52,263 bases of DNA, taken from assembly GCA_026988025.1 (NCBI GenBank), contig JALSMB010000032.1, forward strand, positions 1-52,263, in the 5' to 3' direction. The first letter of the stretch is position 1; each line of letters opens with the position of its first letter. This DNA comes from Candidatus Altimarinota bacterium. Its GTDB lineage: Bacteria > Patescibacteriota > Gracilibacteria > BD1-5 > UBA6164. The notes beneath the pieces were generated by a model. That model saw nothing but the letters and a program-made list of their open reading frames with translations. It ran no database searches and was not told where the DNA came from. Shown one piece after another: positions 31,738 to 42,014 of this stretch. Both the position numbers and the translations under genes were made by a program.

Positions 31738-31750
31738 AATTTATATTAGC

Positions 31751-31794
31751 TATAATATATTTACTTGTTAGACAAAATATCACAAGATTAGGAG
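31751..31794 (+). promoter_or_regulatory. TATAAT box and strong Shine-Dalgarno before 31801
   Basis: TATAAT at 31751-31756 and AGGAG at 31790-31794, six nt before ATG. Such a canonical SD is rare among genes in this window. Confidence 0.55.
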
Positions 31795-31800
31795 ATAAAA

Positions 31801-32193
31801 ATGAAAAATGATGTATTAAAAGACAAATCAATGTCAATTAGATATATAAAAGGACAATCAGGTATTGTATCTGGAGTAAAACAAAAAGACTCTAAAAAAT
31901 TAGAGTCAAAAGGTGCAATTGGAGGCTGCGGAACATACAGGACAAATACTCCTGCAGAATTAAATTTAATAGTTACAATTGATAAAAAATTCTATTTTGT
32001 AGATATTAAAAATTTAATTAAAAATGAATTAGGTTTTGCTAAGTTTTCCGAAAAAAGAATTTCTATTTTAGATGCCAGTATACCACATCAACTAGATTTT
32101 AAAAAGGTTGATAATAATATTTATTTAGATATAGAAAGTGAATCAGTAAAAAACTGGCTTGTATATTTGAAAAAAACTTTTTCAAAAAAATGA
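31801..32193 (+). CDS. Hypothetical protein with standard-code features (130 aa, or 149 aa with readthrough)
   Basis: A soluble protein of unknown family. It differs from its neighbours: all eight glycines are GGN, no internal TGA, a canonical AGGAG ribosome site, and the TGA at 32191-32193 falls just before a terminator, where a normal stop would be. Under table 25 that TGA is Gly and the frame runs 18 more codons through the terminator hairpin to TAA at 32245-32247, giving 149 aa with an odd tail (GQQFIKQNRTTNVVLFFI). The simplest reading is transfer from a standard-code donor. Segment GAIGGCGTYRTN is notable. Confidence 0.7.
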   Translation: MKNDVLKDKSMSIRYIKGQSGIVSGVKQKDSKKLESKGAIGGCGTYRTNTPAELNLIVTIDKKFYFVDIKNLIKNELGFAKFSEKRISILDASIPHQLDFKKVDNNIYLDIESESVKNWLVYLKKTFSKK

Positions 32194-32209
32194 CAACAGT
32201 TTATAAAAC

Positions 32210-32239
32210 AAAATAGGACTACGAATGTAGTCCTATTTT
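32210..32239. terminator. Bidirectional terminator, 13-bp stem
   Basis: AAAATAGGACTAC (32210-32222) pairs with GTAGTCCTATTTT (32227-32239), loop GAAT; serves the plus-strand gene ending at 32193 and the convergent histidine kinase. Confidence 0.82.
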
Positions 32240-33484
32240 TTATTTAAATTTAATTATGAATTCACTCCCCTTTCAAATTTTACTTTTAACAACTATTCCA
32301 ATTTCATATATATCTGCTATTTTTTTTACTAAGGATAGTCAAATTCAATGTCAATCATTATTTCTTGATAGTCATGACATAAAAAATCTATCAAATATTT
32401 TAGTTAAATCTTCTTTTTGTATTCAAACTCAAGTATCTTTTACGATAATCTTATTAGATTCTAATGTAATGACTACATTTCATCATTTCTTATTATATTT
32501 AATTGCATTTTTTAAAATATTTGAAAATAATATATAAAAATATTGTTTATTTATATATAATTTTTTATCTGATTTTTTAGATAATCTAATTTTTACTTCC
32601 TTTTCATCTGCATATTTTTTGAAATCCTTAATTATTGACTTTATTTCAATAGAAATATCTAAATTTTCATTAGACTCTCTAGAATTAATATTTGATAACT
32701 CTACTAAGCTTTCAATTAATCAATCAAGTTTATTTATTTCTATCAATCATTCCTCAATTAAGCCTACATCATAAGTTTTAGTAGCTTTTATTAATTGTAA
32801 ATTTGAATGAATAATTGAAATAGGTGTTTTTAGTTCATGTCATGCATTATGAATAAATGATTGCATATCATTCATACTTTTTTCTACTGGTTTTAAATTT
32901 TTTGATACAAACTTATTTCATATATAATAAAATAATAATGAAAATATAAGTGTAATAAATATAAAACCTAACAAATCTCTTAAATAATCAAAAAAACTAT
33001 ATTTTAATTCTTTAATAAACAATAAATCATAATTTTTATTATTATCAATGATATTAAATTTTTCAACTATATACTTATTATTTGTATATATTTTTTTGTA
33101 ATTTCATCTAGATAATAAATTTTTTATAATATCAATATCTAAATCATTAATTATCTTACTATACACTAATTCATTATCAGTTCTATCAATGATTAAAATA
33201 TTTAATTTAGCTCATTCTCATATTTTTTGAATACCTGTTCAGTTAAACATTCATTTTGAATATGTGTTTCTTTTATCTATATTCTTAATTAATTTATCAA
33301 CTCAATAATCAGTTTTATAAATATGTGAAATAAATGTATTAAAAAGTTTTATATCTACTGATTTATAATTAAAATATTTAATAGAAAAAAAGACTCCTTC
33401 TAGTAAAATTGCTAGACAAAAAACTAAAACTGTAAAAATAATTGTCAGCTTTTGTTTTGTTTTTTCTAAATTTAAATTACTCAT
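32240..33484 (-). CDS. Sensor histidine kinase 1
   Basis: A 414-aa membrane sensor with TM1 (about residues 14-33), an extracytoplasmic sensor region of about 140 residues, TM2 (about 185-210), then HisKA with NAGHELKTPI (phospho-His) and HATPase: N-box LKNAIKYNKKGGN, G1 DTGVGI, F-box FDRFF and G2 GHGIGLSLV. Many of these glycines are TGA. It is encoded 1 nt after its response regulator. Signal unknown. Confidence 0.93.
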
Positions 33485-33485
33485 A

Positions 33486-34148
33486 TTAATTAATTATATA
33501 TCAAAATCATTTTTTTGTTTCTATTAATTCTCTACCAAGTTTTTTTCTAAGATATCAAATATAAACATCAACAGTTTTACTAAACATAAAATCTCAATCA
33601 AACTCTCACCATACATGTTCATACATTTCTTGTCTAGATACTACCTTTCATTTATTTTGAGATAGATATTTAAATAAATTGTATTCTAATGTAGATAATT
33701 TAATTTTTTCAGATCACTTATACACTTGAATCTCTTCTAAATCTATAAGATATTCTCAAATAGTTATTTTTGTATTTGATTTATTTTTTAAATTTCTCCT
33801 TGATAATGTTTTTATTCTAGCAATTAATTCATCATAATCAAAAGGTTTAGATAAATAATCATCAGCTCAAATATCTAGTCATTCAATTATATCTGATTTA
33901 GTAGATCTAGATGTAAGCATTATAATTGGTACATCTTTCCCTTTTTCTCTGAGTTTTTTACAAACTTCTAGTCAATCCATTTCAGGAAGATTTATATCTA
34001 AAATAACTACATCATAAAAATTAATTGATGCTTTATATAATCAATCTTTTCAATCAAAACTACTATCTGCCTGTATATCTTTTAACGATAAAAATCTTAC
34101 TAAATTTCTAGACAATATTTCATTATCTTCTACTACTAATACTTTCAT
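33486..34148 (-). CDS. OmpR-family response regulator 1
   Basis: A 220-aa regulator. Receiver domain: acidic pair VEDNE, phospho-Asp in VVILDINLPEMDG, Thr/Ser in MLTSRS, Lys in LSKPFDYDELIAR. C-terminal winged helix (about residues 125-220) with LSTLEYNLFKYLSQNKG and VYIGYLRKKLG. Partner of kinase 1, 1-nt gap. It could bind the ATGAATT direct-repeat boxes, although regulator 2 is an equal candidate. Confidence 0.93.
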
Positions 34149-34232
34149 AAATCAAAATTAATTATATATTTTGTTAATTATACAGGAATTAACTTAAGAA
34201 TAAAGTAAGAAAATAAAAAAAGCTTATAATTT

Positions 34233-34895
34233 TTATAAACTTTCTTTTCAAATAAAATTATTTTTAATTAAATAGTTAGATATATTCGTTGATATAATAT
34301 CATATCACTCACTATTTGGATGCAGTCAATCATTCAAATTTAATTTAGAATTTCAATTAACTCAGTCAAGAAAATCTCAGTAATAAAAAATTCCTGTTTT
34401 GTTAGCTATTTTTTCAAATCTAGAATTAAAGTCTCTTGAATAAGAAAATCAAAATAAAAATGGTAATTTTACTCAGAATAAAATAATTTTTCATTCTGGA
34501 TTATTATTTTGTAAATAGTTAATTATTTTTTCAATATTTATTTCCATTTTATCTAAATCCATTTTTCTAAGTCAATCATTTGCTCATATATTTAATAAAT
34601 AAATATCTGCATTTTTATACTCATCAAAATTTTCTATTCTATCTAATAATTGCTTACTTGTATTTCCACTAATTCATCAATTTATAATACTATAAGTAAA
34701 TCAATTATTATTTAATTTTTTTTCCAATTGGCTAGGATATGATTCATCAATATCTAATCAATATCAAATTGTTAAACTATCTCACAAAGCAACTATTCTC
34801 ATACTATTATTTAATGATAAATTATTTGATCAACTACATCAAAACAAAAAAAAGATTATTAATAATAAGTAAAAATATTTTTTAAATGTAAGCAT
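34233..34895 (-). CDS. SGNH/GDSL lipoprotein esterase (TesA-like)
   Basis: A 220-aa exported lipoprotein (lipobox FGC, Cys20). It has the SGNH blocks: GDSLTIGYG (nucleophile Ser40), INGGISGNTS (Gly), NIGANDGL (Asn) and DGLHPNSEGY (Asp and His). The layout matches TesA-like lysophospholipase/arylesterases that hydrolyse lipid, acyl or acetyl esters outside the membrane. Possible roles are scavenging host lipids or editing cell-wall acetyl groups. It lies between ApbE and response regulator 1, with a weak imperfect hairpin after it. Confidence 0.88.
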
Positions 34896-34963
34896 TAATT
34901 TAAAGTTAAAATTATAATATTTATACTAAATAACATTATATAAAAATTATTATAAAATAAAAA

Positions 34964-35857
34964 TTATATAATACATAAATTATAATTTTCAATTCAATTA
35001 GTTTTATATATTTGTCAATCACTTCAAATAATAATTCAATTAATATTTTGTTTTTTTAAAAATATTAAAGATTTTTCTATTCACATAGCTATACAAGCCG
35101 TTGCAAATGAATCCGCAATATAACATTTATCTGAAATAAGACTTATACTAATAATTTCATTATTATTTTTATTAATTTCAGGATTTAATATATGATTAAA
35201 TGATTTTCATTCTATATTCCACTTTCTTTTATAAATTCAAGAGGTAGATATAGATTTATCTTTAATGTCTAGAGTAGCTAGAATATCATTCTCATTAAAG
35301 GGACTGTCAATTGCAACTACAGGAACTTCTCATTTTCAATTATTTCAAAATAAATAAATATCTCATCATGCATTTATTATAAAATCAGTATATCACTTAT
35401 TTTTTAAAAATTCTGAAACTAAATCAACTCAATATCACTTAACTATTCAACCAAAATCGAAATTTTGATTATCTTTCAAAATAATAAAATTTCATAAAAC
35501 TGAGATTTTATCTAAATCTAGATTTTGTTCTATATTTTTCTTTTCAAATTGTCATTTTTTAAAATCAGAAGAATATCAAATATTACTTAAATTAACTAAT
35601 GGATTAAAAAACTTATTACTAATATTATAAATTTCTTGAGAATGCTTTAAAATATCTATAAACCTATTACTTACCTCTAATTTCTTAATATCATTTAATT
35701 TACTTAAATCAGAATCTTTTAAAAATCTAGAAAATTCTTTTTCTAATCAATAAAAAATACCTAATCAATCATAAATATCATTTAATGCATTTATTTTTGA
35801 AAAAATAGTTATATTAATATCAGTTCACATTAAAAAATTACTTTTTGAATATTTCAT
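34964..35857 (-). CDS. apbE: ApbE-family FAD:protein FMN transferase
   Basis: A 297-aa ApbE protein (PF02424), with motifs DFGGIVKGYGVD, INAGGDIYLFG, the FNHILNPE (HxxDP-like) segment and DSFATACIAMG. ApbE attaches FMN from FAD to Thr/Ser in D-G-x-S/T-G-A-T sites of extracytoplasmic redox proteins. Here it has no signal peptide, so it may act inside or be anchored otherwise. No target motif was found in the window, although the flavoreductase-rubredoxin fusion nearby hints at a shared redox chain. The double ATGAATT box lies 45-62 nt upstream. Confidence 0.9.
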
Positions 35858-35901
35858 ATTTATTTTTTTATAAATTATTATTTATATAATACTAATAATT
35901 A

Positions 35902-35919
35902 ATGAATTTAATATGAATT
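35902..35919. promoter_or_regulatory. Double ATGAATT box, copy 2 (apbE)
   Basis: ATGAATT at 35902-35908 and 35913-35919, 11-bp period, same orientation relative to its gene as copies 1 and 3. Confidence 0.6.
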
Positions 35920-35921
35920 AA

Positions 35922-35950
35922 AAAATTATTTTCTTTTAGAAAATAATTTT
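35922..35950 (-). terminator. Terminator of histidine kinase 2
   Basis: AAAATTATTTTC and GAAAATAATTTT form a 12-bp stem that overlaps the TAA of the kinase gene and adjoins the apbE boxes. Confidence 0.65.
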
Positions 35951-37192
35951 AAATTCAGTTCATTTATTTTTAATACTCTTAACTTTTATCTCATATCATA
36001 AAATATTAACTATTTTTTTAACTATATTTAAACCTATTCAATATCATTTATAATCATTTCATACCCTATAGAAACTATCAAAAATTTTTGAAAGATTTCT
36101 TTTATCAATTCAAATTCAATTATCTTTTATGATTAAATAATCTTTATTAAAATCAATAATTATTTTTCATCATACATTAGAATATTTAAAAGCATTATCT
36201 AAAATATTTTTTATTATTACTTCAATTAATTTTTTATTACTTTTTAATTTTATTATTTTATTATTATCAAATACTATATTAATATTATTAGTACGATATA
36301 TTTTATTTAAATTTTCTAATTCTTTTGAAATAATACTTCAAATATTAATATTATCTTTTTTAATGTCTCATTTAAAATTTTCTATTTTTGAAATAAATAA
36401 AAATGTTTCTAATAATTGATTAAGTAAATCAACTTGTTTATCTATTTTTTTATAAGAATCAGTATTTTTTCAATATAATCATAAATATTCTAATTCACTT
36501 GAAATAACCATTAGTGGTGTTTTAAATTCATGAGAAACTTGAATATTAAATTCTTTTAAACTTTTTGTATTATGTTCTATTACAGTTAAAAAATTATTGA
36601 TTGAATCAACCAACTCCTTAATTTCATCATTTTTAGTTAAATCTAACTTTATTTTAGTAATATTATTTAAATCTATTTTTTTTAGTTTATTTGAAATATA
36701 AAAAATATCTTTTAAAGCAAATTTTATAAATAATACTTTTGATATAAAATAAGATAATATAGTAAATATAAATAATAAAATTAATCATACGTAAACAAAC
36801 CTAATTTGAGTATGAAAATGAGAAGTTACATCATATGGAATAAATATATTTCAAAATTTTGTTTCCTTTTCATAAATAATAAAATATAAGCCATCTTTAT
36901 AATAAAAATCTAAAAATATATTATTATACAGTAATATATTATTAGTATCAGAAAAAAATCCTCATAAATCTTTTAATTCATCAGACAAATCTTCTTTTTG
37001 ATTATGAATATGTTTATTATCTTTTAAAACTTCATTATATTCAGAATCTATTTTTGAAGTTACTTCATTTTTTTCTTCATCATACCATCAAAAAAATGTA
37101 ATAATATTTAAAGATATGAGCAATATTCATACAATAAAAAATGTAATTACAGAAAAAATCAATGATATTCTAGTTGATGTTTTTAATTTCAT
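35936..37192 (-). CDS. Sensor histidine kinase 2
   Basis: A 418-aa two-TM sensor: TM1 (about 12-36), acidic extracytoplasmic loop (about 40-150), TM2 (about 155-180), HAMP-like linker, HisKA with VSHEFKTPL, then N-box IKNILDNAFKYSNVGGK, G1 DNGIGID, F-box FDSFYRV and a weak G2 (YKGYGIGLNIVKKI). Complete. It follows response regulator 2 by 9 nt. Signal unknown. Confidence 0.92.
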
Positions 37193-37201
37193 AAATAAAT
37201 A

Positions 37202-37849
37202 TTAAATAATAGAATAACCATAACCCTTTATAGTTTTTATAATATTTTTACCCATTTTTTTTCTAATAGAATAAATATAAACATCAATTTTATTTCAATC
37301 TACAAATAAACTATCCGATCACCATAAGTATTCAATTAAATCAGTTTTTGAAACACTTTTTTTATTATAAATATATTCTAAAACTTGTAATTCTTTTAGT
37401 TTAAGTGAAATTTCTTTTCAATTTTTTAATACTTTTTTATTTGTAAAATCTACTTCACATTCTCATATATTAATTTTTTCATTTATATGAAGTCGTTTAG
37501 TAATTGACCTAATTCTAGCTTGAAGCTCTCTTATTTTAAATGGTTTAACTATATAATCATCTGCTCCTGACTCCAATCATAAAATTTTATCATCATCATC
37601 TCACTTTGCAGTCATCATTATTATAGGGATAGAACTATTAAGCCTAATTCTTTTACAAAGAGTTATTCAATCAATTTTTGGTAACATTAAATCTAATAAT
37701 ATTAAATCAAATTCATTTAATAAAAAAGATTTAATAGCATCTTCTCAATCAAATTTTTGAGTAATATTAAAATCTGAATTTTGTATTTCTAATATTTTTT
37801 TTATATTATCTGAAATTTCTTTATTATCTTCTACTAATAATATTTTCAT
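37202..37849 (-). CDS. OmpR-family response regulator 2
   Basis: A 215-aa regulator with receiver motifs LVEDNKE, LILLDLMLPKIDG, MMTAKGDDDD, VKPFKIRELQARI, and a winged-helix domain ending in SIRKKMGKNIIKTIKGYGYSI, the usual OmpR/PhoB C-terminal strand-wing signature. Direct-repeat boxes with an 11-bp period are the site type this subfamily binds. Best candidate for the ATGAATT regulon because it lies in the middle of the regulated cluster. Confidence 0.93.
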
Positions 37850-37853
37850 AATT

Positions 37854-38192
37854 TTAAAATTTATTATTTATTTCTTCCCTACTCAAATCTATTCAATTAA
37901 CTTCAACAGAATTAACCCATGGTTTTTCCTGTCAAATTTTAACTTTCAAATTACAATTAGAATAATCAATTATAAATTCTTCAGCTCATTTTATTATATT
38001 AGGTTTACATTCATTTAAAAATAAATCTCAAACCTTTTTTAATTCTAAATATTTAGCTCATGATACTATATTTTTTTGACAATCATAAACTCTAATTCAA
38101 CTACAAGTATTACTTGAAGATAATCATATCATATAATAAATAAATACTGATGAAATAAGAAATATACTTATAACAATTCATATTTTTTTCAT
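37854..38192 (-). CDS. Small exported Cys-containing protein (112 aa)
   Basis: A 112-aa protein with an N-terminal hydrophobic signal/anchor (about residues 4-24) and a polar extracytoplasmic part with four cysteines (CSG, DCQ, NEC, SNC), which could form two disulfides. No known domain. It lies between the reductase-rubredoxin fusion and response regulator 2 with short gaps (19 and 4 nt), suggesting an operon in which it might be a substrate or sensor partner. Confidence 0.7.
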
Positions 38193-38211
38193 CTTTTCTT
38201 AATTTAAAATT

Positions 38212-39885
38212 CTAAAATTTTTCTGAATAAATATATTTAAATCACTTATTTGTTAAATATTCTATATTTCAATTAACCATTCAAGGATTTCAACAAATAT
38301 AAAATTCAGTATTTATATCAAAATCATACTTACTTAAATCTATTCTTCAATTTTCAAATCATTCTTTATCATCTCTAGATAACAAAATATGTGTTTCAAT
38401 ATTATTTATATTATTTATTTTATCTAAATAAAATAAATCTTTTTCCTTTTGTACTCAGAAAAATAAGTAATTATTTTCAGATTGTAAATTATATGAAATC
38501 ATGTTTATTATTGGAGATAATCATGTTCAAGTAGCAATAAAAACTTTTGGATTTTTTGTGTCTTTCAAAGTAAATTCTCAATAAATTCATTTAATTTTTA
38601 CAGTATCTCATACTTTTATTTGCTTCAATAATCTTCAAGCTCTTCAAGTATTTTTTAATTTTATTCAAAAAGTTAAAATATTATTTTTATAACTAACTAT
38701 AGAGTAAGCCCTAGAAAATTCTCAATCAAAATCTTTTAATGTTAAAATTGCATATTGTCATTTTGAAACCTGTATATCAGAATTAATTTTTAAAGATAAT
38801 GCTAAAACATCCTCAGTTAACATATTATATCAAATAACATTTGATAAATATCATCAAAAAATAGTATTATTTTCTTCATAATATGGTTCAAAATCTGCTT
38901 TAGTAACTCAACAAACTGGACAATACCAATCATCTGGTATATCCTCAAATTTTGTACCAGGTTCAATTCAACTATCTGGATCTCATATACTTTCATCATA
39001 AATATAACCACAAGGTATACATAAATATTTAGTAGTTACTCAGCTTTTTTTATCACTTTTACTAAAAAAATAAGCAATAGTTCTAATTAAAACTACAAAA
39101 ACAACTAAAAAGATATAAAAATTATCAAATCTAGATGCAAAAGCAACATGAATAATAGAAAGTAAAAAAGCAGGATAAACCAATGATTGTAAAGATTTCC
39201 ACTTTTTTCATCAAAATAATTTCATAGAAACTTTATTTGATGTAATTCATAATAATAACAATAATAATCATGCTATAAATCAACTTAATGCATCATATCT
39301 ATCAAGCATATTTTTATAAACATATTCAATATATGTTATATTTGCATGATATTTAGTTTGAAATATATATTCTAATGAAAAATATTCTAATCAATGCTTT
39401 AGAAAAAAAACAAATGATAAAATACCTAAAACTTTTCTTGATAAAATAAGATTTTCTCTAATATTTTTATTATTAATAAAATGCAATATGGGACTAATAA
39501 CTAAAGCAAAAGCAAAATACAAAAATGCTACTTTTCAATATGCTCTTAGATATAAATTTGATTCTAATAAATGTTCAAAAATAAAATTATGAATAATGAA
39601 AAAACTTGGTATTAAAAAAATAGATATGAAAAAAATAGATTTGATTGTATAAATTAGTTCTTCCTTCAGTATATTATTTATTCATTTAATATATCTTACA
39701 AAAATTAAAGATAATATTCATACAAATAAATAAAGAAAATATAAACTAGTATATATATCTCCAAAATTAAACTGATATATATTTTCAGTATTAACTAAAG
39801 ATACAACATATAATAATCAAAATATAAATCCTCAAAAGATTATATTTAACCCTATTATTAAATATTTATTCAATAATCTAAACAT
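38212..39885 (-). CDS. Ferric-reductase-like membrane domain + rubredoxin + flavoreductase fusion
   Basis: A 557-aa three-part redox protein. Residues about 1-270 have six to eight TM helices with histidines, resembling ferric-reductase-like/MsrQ domains that bind heme b. Residues about 285-335 are a rubredoxin: [31 protein letters not shown], CPVCG, all four iron-binding Cys present (first at about 289). Residues about 360-557 are an FNR-like reductase with the FAD motif RAYSIVS and a GTGLSPIINM nucleotide motif. Predicted to pass electrons from NAD(P)H through FAD and Fe(Cys)4 to heme and across the membrane. The central rubredoxin is the unusual part. Confidence 0.85.
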
Positions 39886-39907
39886 TTTTTCATATTATAA
39901 AATAAAA

Positions 39908-40084
39908 TTAACTAGCTCTACTTCTAGTATCAAAAAGTTTTATCACTTTATCTAATGATTGATCTCATATTTTATCTATAACATTAAAATCATCTCTATC
40001 ATCTTTTCACTCTTTATCAAATCAGCCATCTAATTCACAAGATGTTAAAAAAACAAGAATAAGTACTAAAAGTATATTTTTCAT
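39908..40084 (-). CDS. Small lipoprotein (58 aa)
   Basis: A 58-aa protein with a lipoprotein signal (hydrophobic core, LTSC lipobox, Cys about 16) and a short Asp/Lys-rich tail. It stands between the repeat surface protein and the redox fusion on the same strand (gaps 19 and 22 nt), so probably in the same operon. No further domain. Confidence 0.7.
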
Positions 40085-40103
40085 ATATATTGATTATGTA
40101 ATA

Positions 40104-40976
40104 TTAACTTGCTGAAGTATTAGTATTTGCTCTAGCTGCTGCTGCTTTTTGTGCAGCTAATCTACTTGCTGCTGCTGCTCTATCTGCTGCTGCTTTTTGT
40201 GCAGCTAATCTACTTGCTGCTACTGCTCTATCTGCTGCTGCTTTTTGTGCAGCTAATCTACTTGCTGCTACTGCTCTATCTGCTGCCGCTTTCTCTAAGA
40301 TAATTTTTTTAGTATTTAATGCTTTCTCTTTAATTATAGTAGTAGATAAATTTAAATCAATTCAATCTATATATAATAATATCTTTTCTTGAGTTAAATC
40401 ATTAAGATTTTTAAATAATAGTATCTTTTTCTCATATTTTTCTAATAAATCAATATTAGTAATATAACTTTTAATTCATTCTAAAACAAAAATTTTTTTA
40501 TTTAATAATGTATTTAATTTTTTATAAATATCTAATTTTTCAGCATCAGTATTATATTTATCATCAATAATATTAGTAACTTTTAGAAATCTTTCATTAT
40601 TATTTTTAATCTCATCTGAAGTTAACTCAACAACTTTATTAGAATTATTTGATTTAATATCTGATATAATTGATTTTTCTTGATTTGATGTATTATAATT
40701 ATATGAAGTATTACTATTTTTATATTTAGATTTTTTATAATCATCATTATCATACTCTTTATATCTAGTTTTTTTATAATCATCATCGTCATCATTATCA
40801 TTTTCGTCATCATCAGCATAAGACACATTAATAAATAATGACTTAATATTTCACATACTTAAATAATCATTTACTTTATCATCTTTTAAATAAATCACTC
40901 ATAGAAATGATATAAATAGAACACTAAACAATCCCCCTAACATAGAAACATTAATTAAATTATTCTTGTTTTTCAT
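40104..40976 (-). CDS. Exported repeat protein with acidic stretch and Ala-rich C-terminal repeats
   Basis: A 290-aa protein with one N-terminal TM/signal anchor (about residues 12-33), an acidic Asp/Asn/Tyr/Lys-rich linker (DDDENDNDDDDDYKK), a helical middle domain and three tandem 15-residue repeats at the C-terminus (AAADRAVAASRLAAQK). The ends of the repeats differ only at Val/Ala. Its double ATGAATT box is 52-69 nt upstream. Likely an envelope-spanning stalk; resembles in style the acidic-repeat protein at 17379. Confidence 0.82.
40139..40285. repeat. 45-bp coding tandem repeat, about three copies
   Basis: Near-identical 45-bp units encoding the 15-residue Ala-rich repeat. Only a few base differences between copies, consistent with recent expansion. 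Confidence 0.85.
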
Positions 40977-41027
40977 AATTTTTAAATTATATAATAAATA
41001 TTTAATAATCTTATTATATAATTTAAA

Positions 41028-41045
41028 ATGAATTTAAAATGAATT
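41028..41045. promoter_or_regulatory. Double ATGAATT box, copy 3
   Basis: ATGAATT at 41028-41034 and 41039-41045, an 11-bp direct repeat 52-69 nt upstream of the repeat protein start. Confidence 0.6.
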
Positions 41046-41146
41046 TAATTCTTCATAAAATACTATATATTTATAAATTAATAATATATTGCTTTATATG
41101 AGCTATTAGTAAAAGTAGACCTAATTAACACTGTTTTTAAAAAATA

Positions 41147-41182
41147 AATAAACCTATTAGAAAATATTCTAATAGGTTTATT
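41147..41182. terminator. 16-bp hairpin, likely terminator
   Basis: AATAAACCTATTAGAA (41147-41162) with 41167-41182, loop AATA. Reads as a terminator for the minus-strand fragment upstream, although more than 100 nt away. Confidence 0.65.
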
Positions 41183-41293
41183 ACTGTTGTGTTTGTCATT
41201 GGAGTTGCTTAAGGTTGATAAAATCAAACTATTTGATAGAATTAATAAGATTAATTTAGATAATTTAATGAATATATGTAAGTTAATATCATA

Positions 41294-41482
41294 TTAACGT
41301 TCCCATCTATTAGTATCTCTTTCATTTGTTAAATAGTAATCTTTTACCACATAGTAATCTCAGTTTTTATCTTTAATATATTTATCTCTTCTATTATATT
41401 CATCAATACAAGTACGTAAATTTATTACTATAAGTTTTCCTTTAAGAGAAAAAAGTAGATAAAACTAAAAATAAATAAAACT
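41294..41482 (-). pseudogene. 5'-truncated gene fragment
   Basis: An open stretch ending at TAA 41294-41296 with protein-like composition (CIDEYNRRDKYIKDKNGDY then VVKDYYLTNERDTNRWER). The frame is open back to a TAA at 41483-41485, but there is no ATG. It has a TGA glycine (KNGD) and looks like a decayed C-terminus, or possibly a small gene starting at a non-ATG codon after AAAGGAAAA. Perfect 17-bp palindrome GTTAATAT-C-ATATTAAC (41282-41298) covers its stop codon. Confidence 0.4.
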
Positions 41483-41991
41483 TAATCTATAATCTTTTCA
41501 ACTGTTTCAACTATTTTACTAACTACATTTTGTGATTCTTCACCTATTCAAAAATATTTCCCTGAATCAATTATAACTCATTTATATAATCATCTTTCAG
41601 AATCAGTTTCATCTGTAAATGAATTATAAGGATTTAAAACTAAATAATATTTTCAATTATATTCAAAATTTCAAGTATTTTCAGCTAATTGTTTATTTCA
41701 ATCTATTTTTTCTGATTTTAAAGAATTAATAATATTAATTTTTGAATTATTATTTATATCTTTATTTCTAATATTTTCATCTGTATACTCTACTAAAATG
41801 TAATCTGAATAAATACTATCTAATACATTTCTATTTTCATCAAAATTAGAAACAACTCATCATTCATCTAAAAAATCTCATATTTCATCAAAAACATTAA
41901 ATGGTATTCATTTATGAGGAACATCAAAAACTATAAAATTTTCCATTTTATATCAATGTGTTCAGTTTATTTCTTCATATCTTGGAAACAT
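41482..41991 (-). CDS. Kinase-partner protein, copy 1 (169 aa)
   Basis: A soluble acidic 169-aa protein, homologous to the 180-aa protein at 46334: shared NGKYYLVLNPYNSFTDETDSERGLYKGVIID versus DGKYYMIVDGLNKLTDETNESLGIYKGVIVS, and C-termini ending VETVEKIID / KETVEKVEEIID. Always encoded right after the kinase-fold gene (23-nt gap). No known family. Probably a partner, substrate or immunity-type protein of that kinase; inference from repeated linkage. Confidence 0.75.
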
Positions 41992-42014
41992 AATTTTTAT
42001 ATTAATATATATTT

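Larger units (their letters stand above)
40977..41293. other. Intergenic region with boxes and a strong hairpin
   Basis: 317 nt. From the left: promoter region of the repeat protein with TATAAT-like boxes on the minus strand; the double ATGAATT box; an AT-rich stretch; and a 16-bp hairpin (41147-41182). The remainder (41183-41293) holds only a 17-bp palindrome at 41282-41298. No tRNA or convincing ORF seen. Confidence 0.5.

Noticed and set aside
34220..34247. Terminator after the SGNH gene
   Set aside because: Only an imperfect, AT-only stem; not strong enough to list as a feature.
40622..40828. Met/Ile-rich 68-aa ORF
   Set aside because: Alternative frame of the acidic Asp/Asn/Tyr repeat region of the exported protein.
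41183..41281. Possible tRNA or small RNA
   Set aside because: No cloverleaf or anticodon arm could be built; the only structure is the nearby hairpin.
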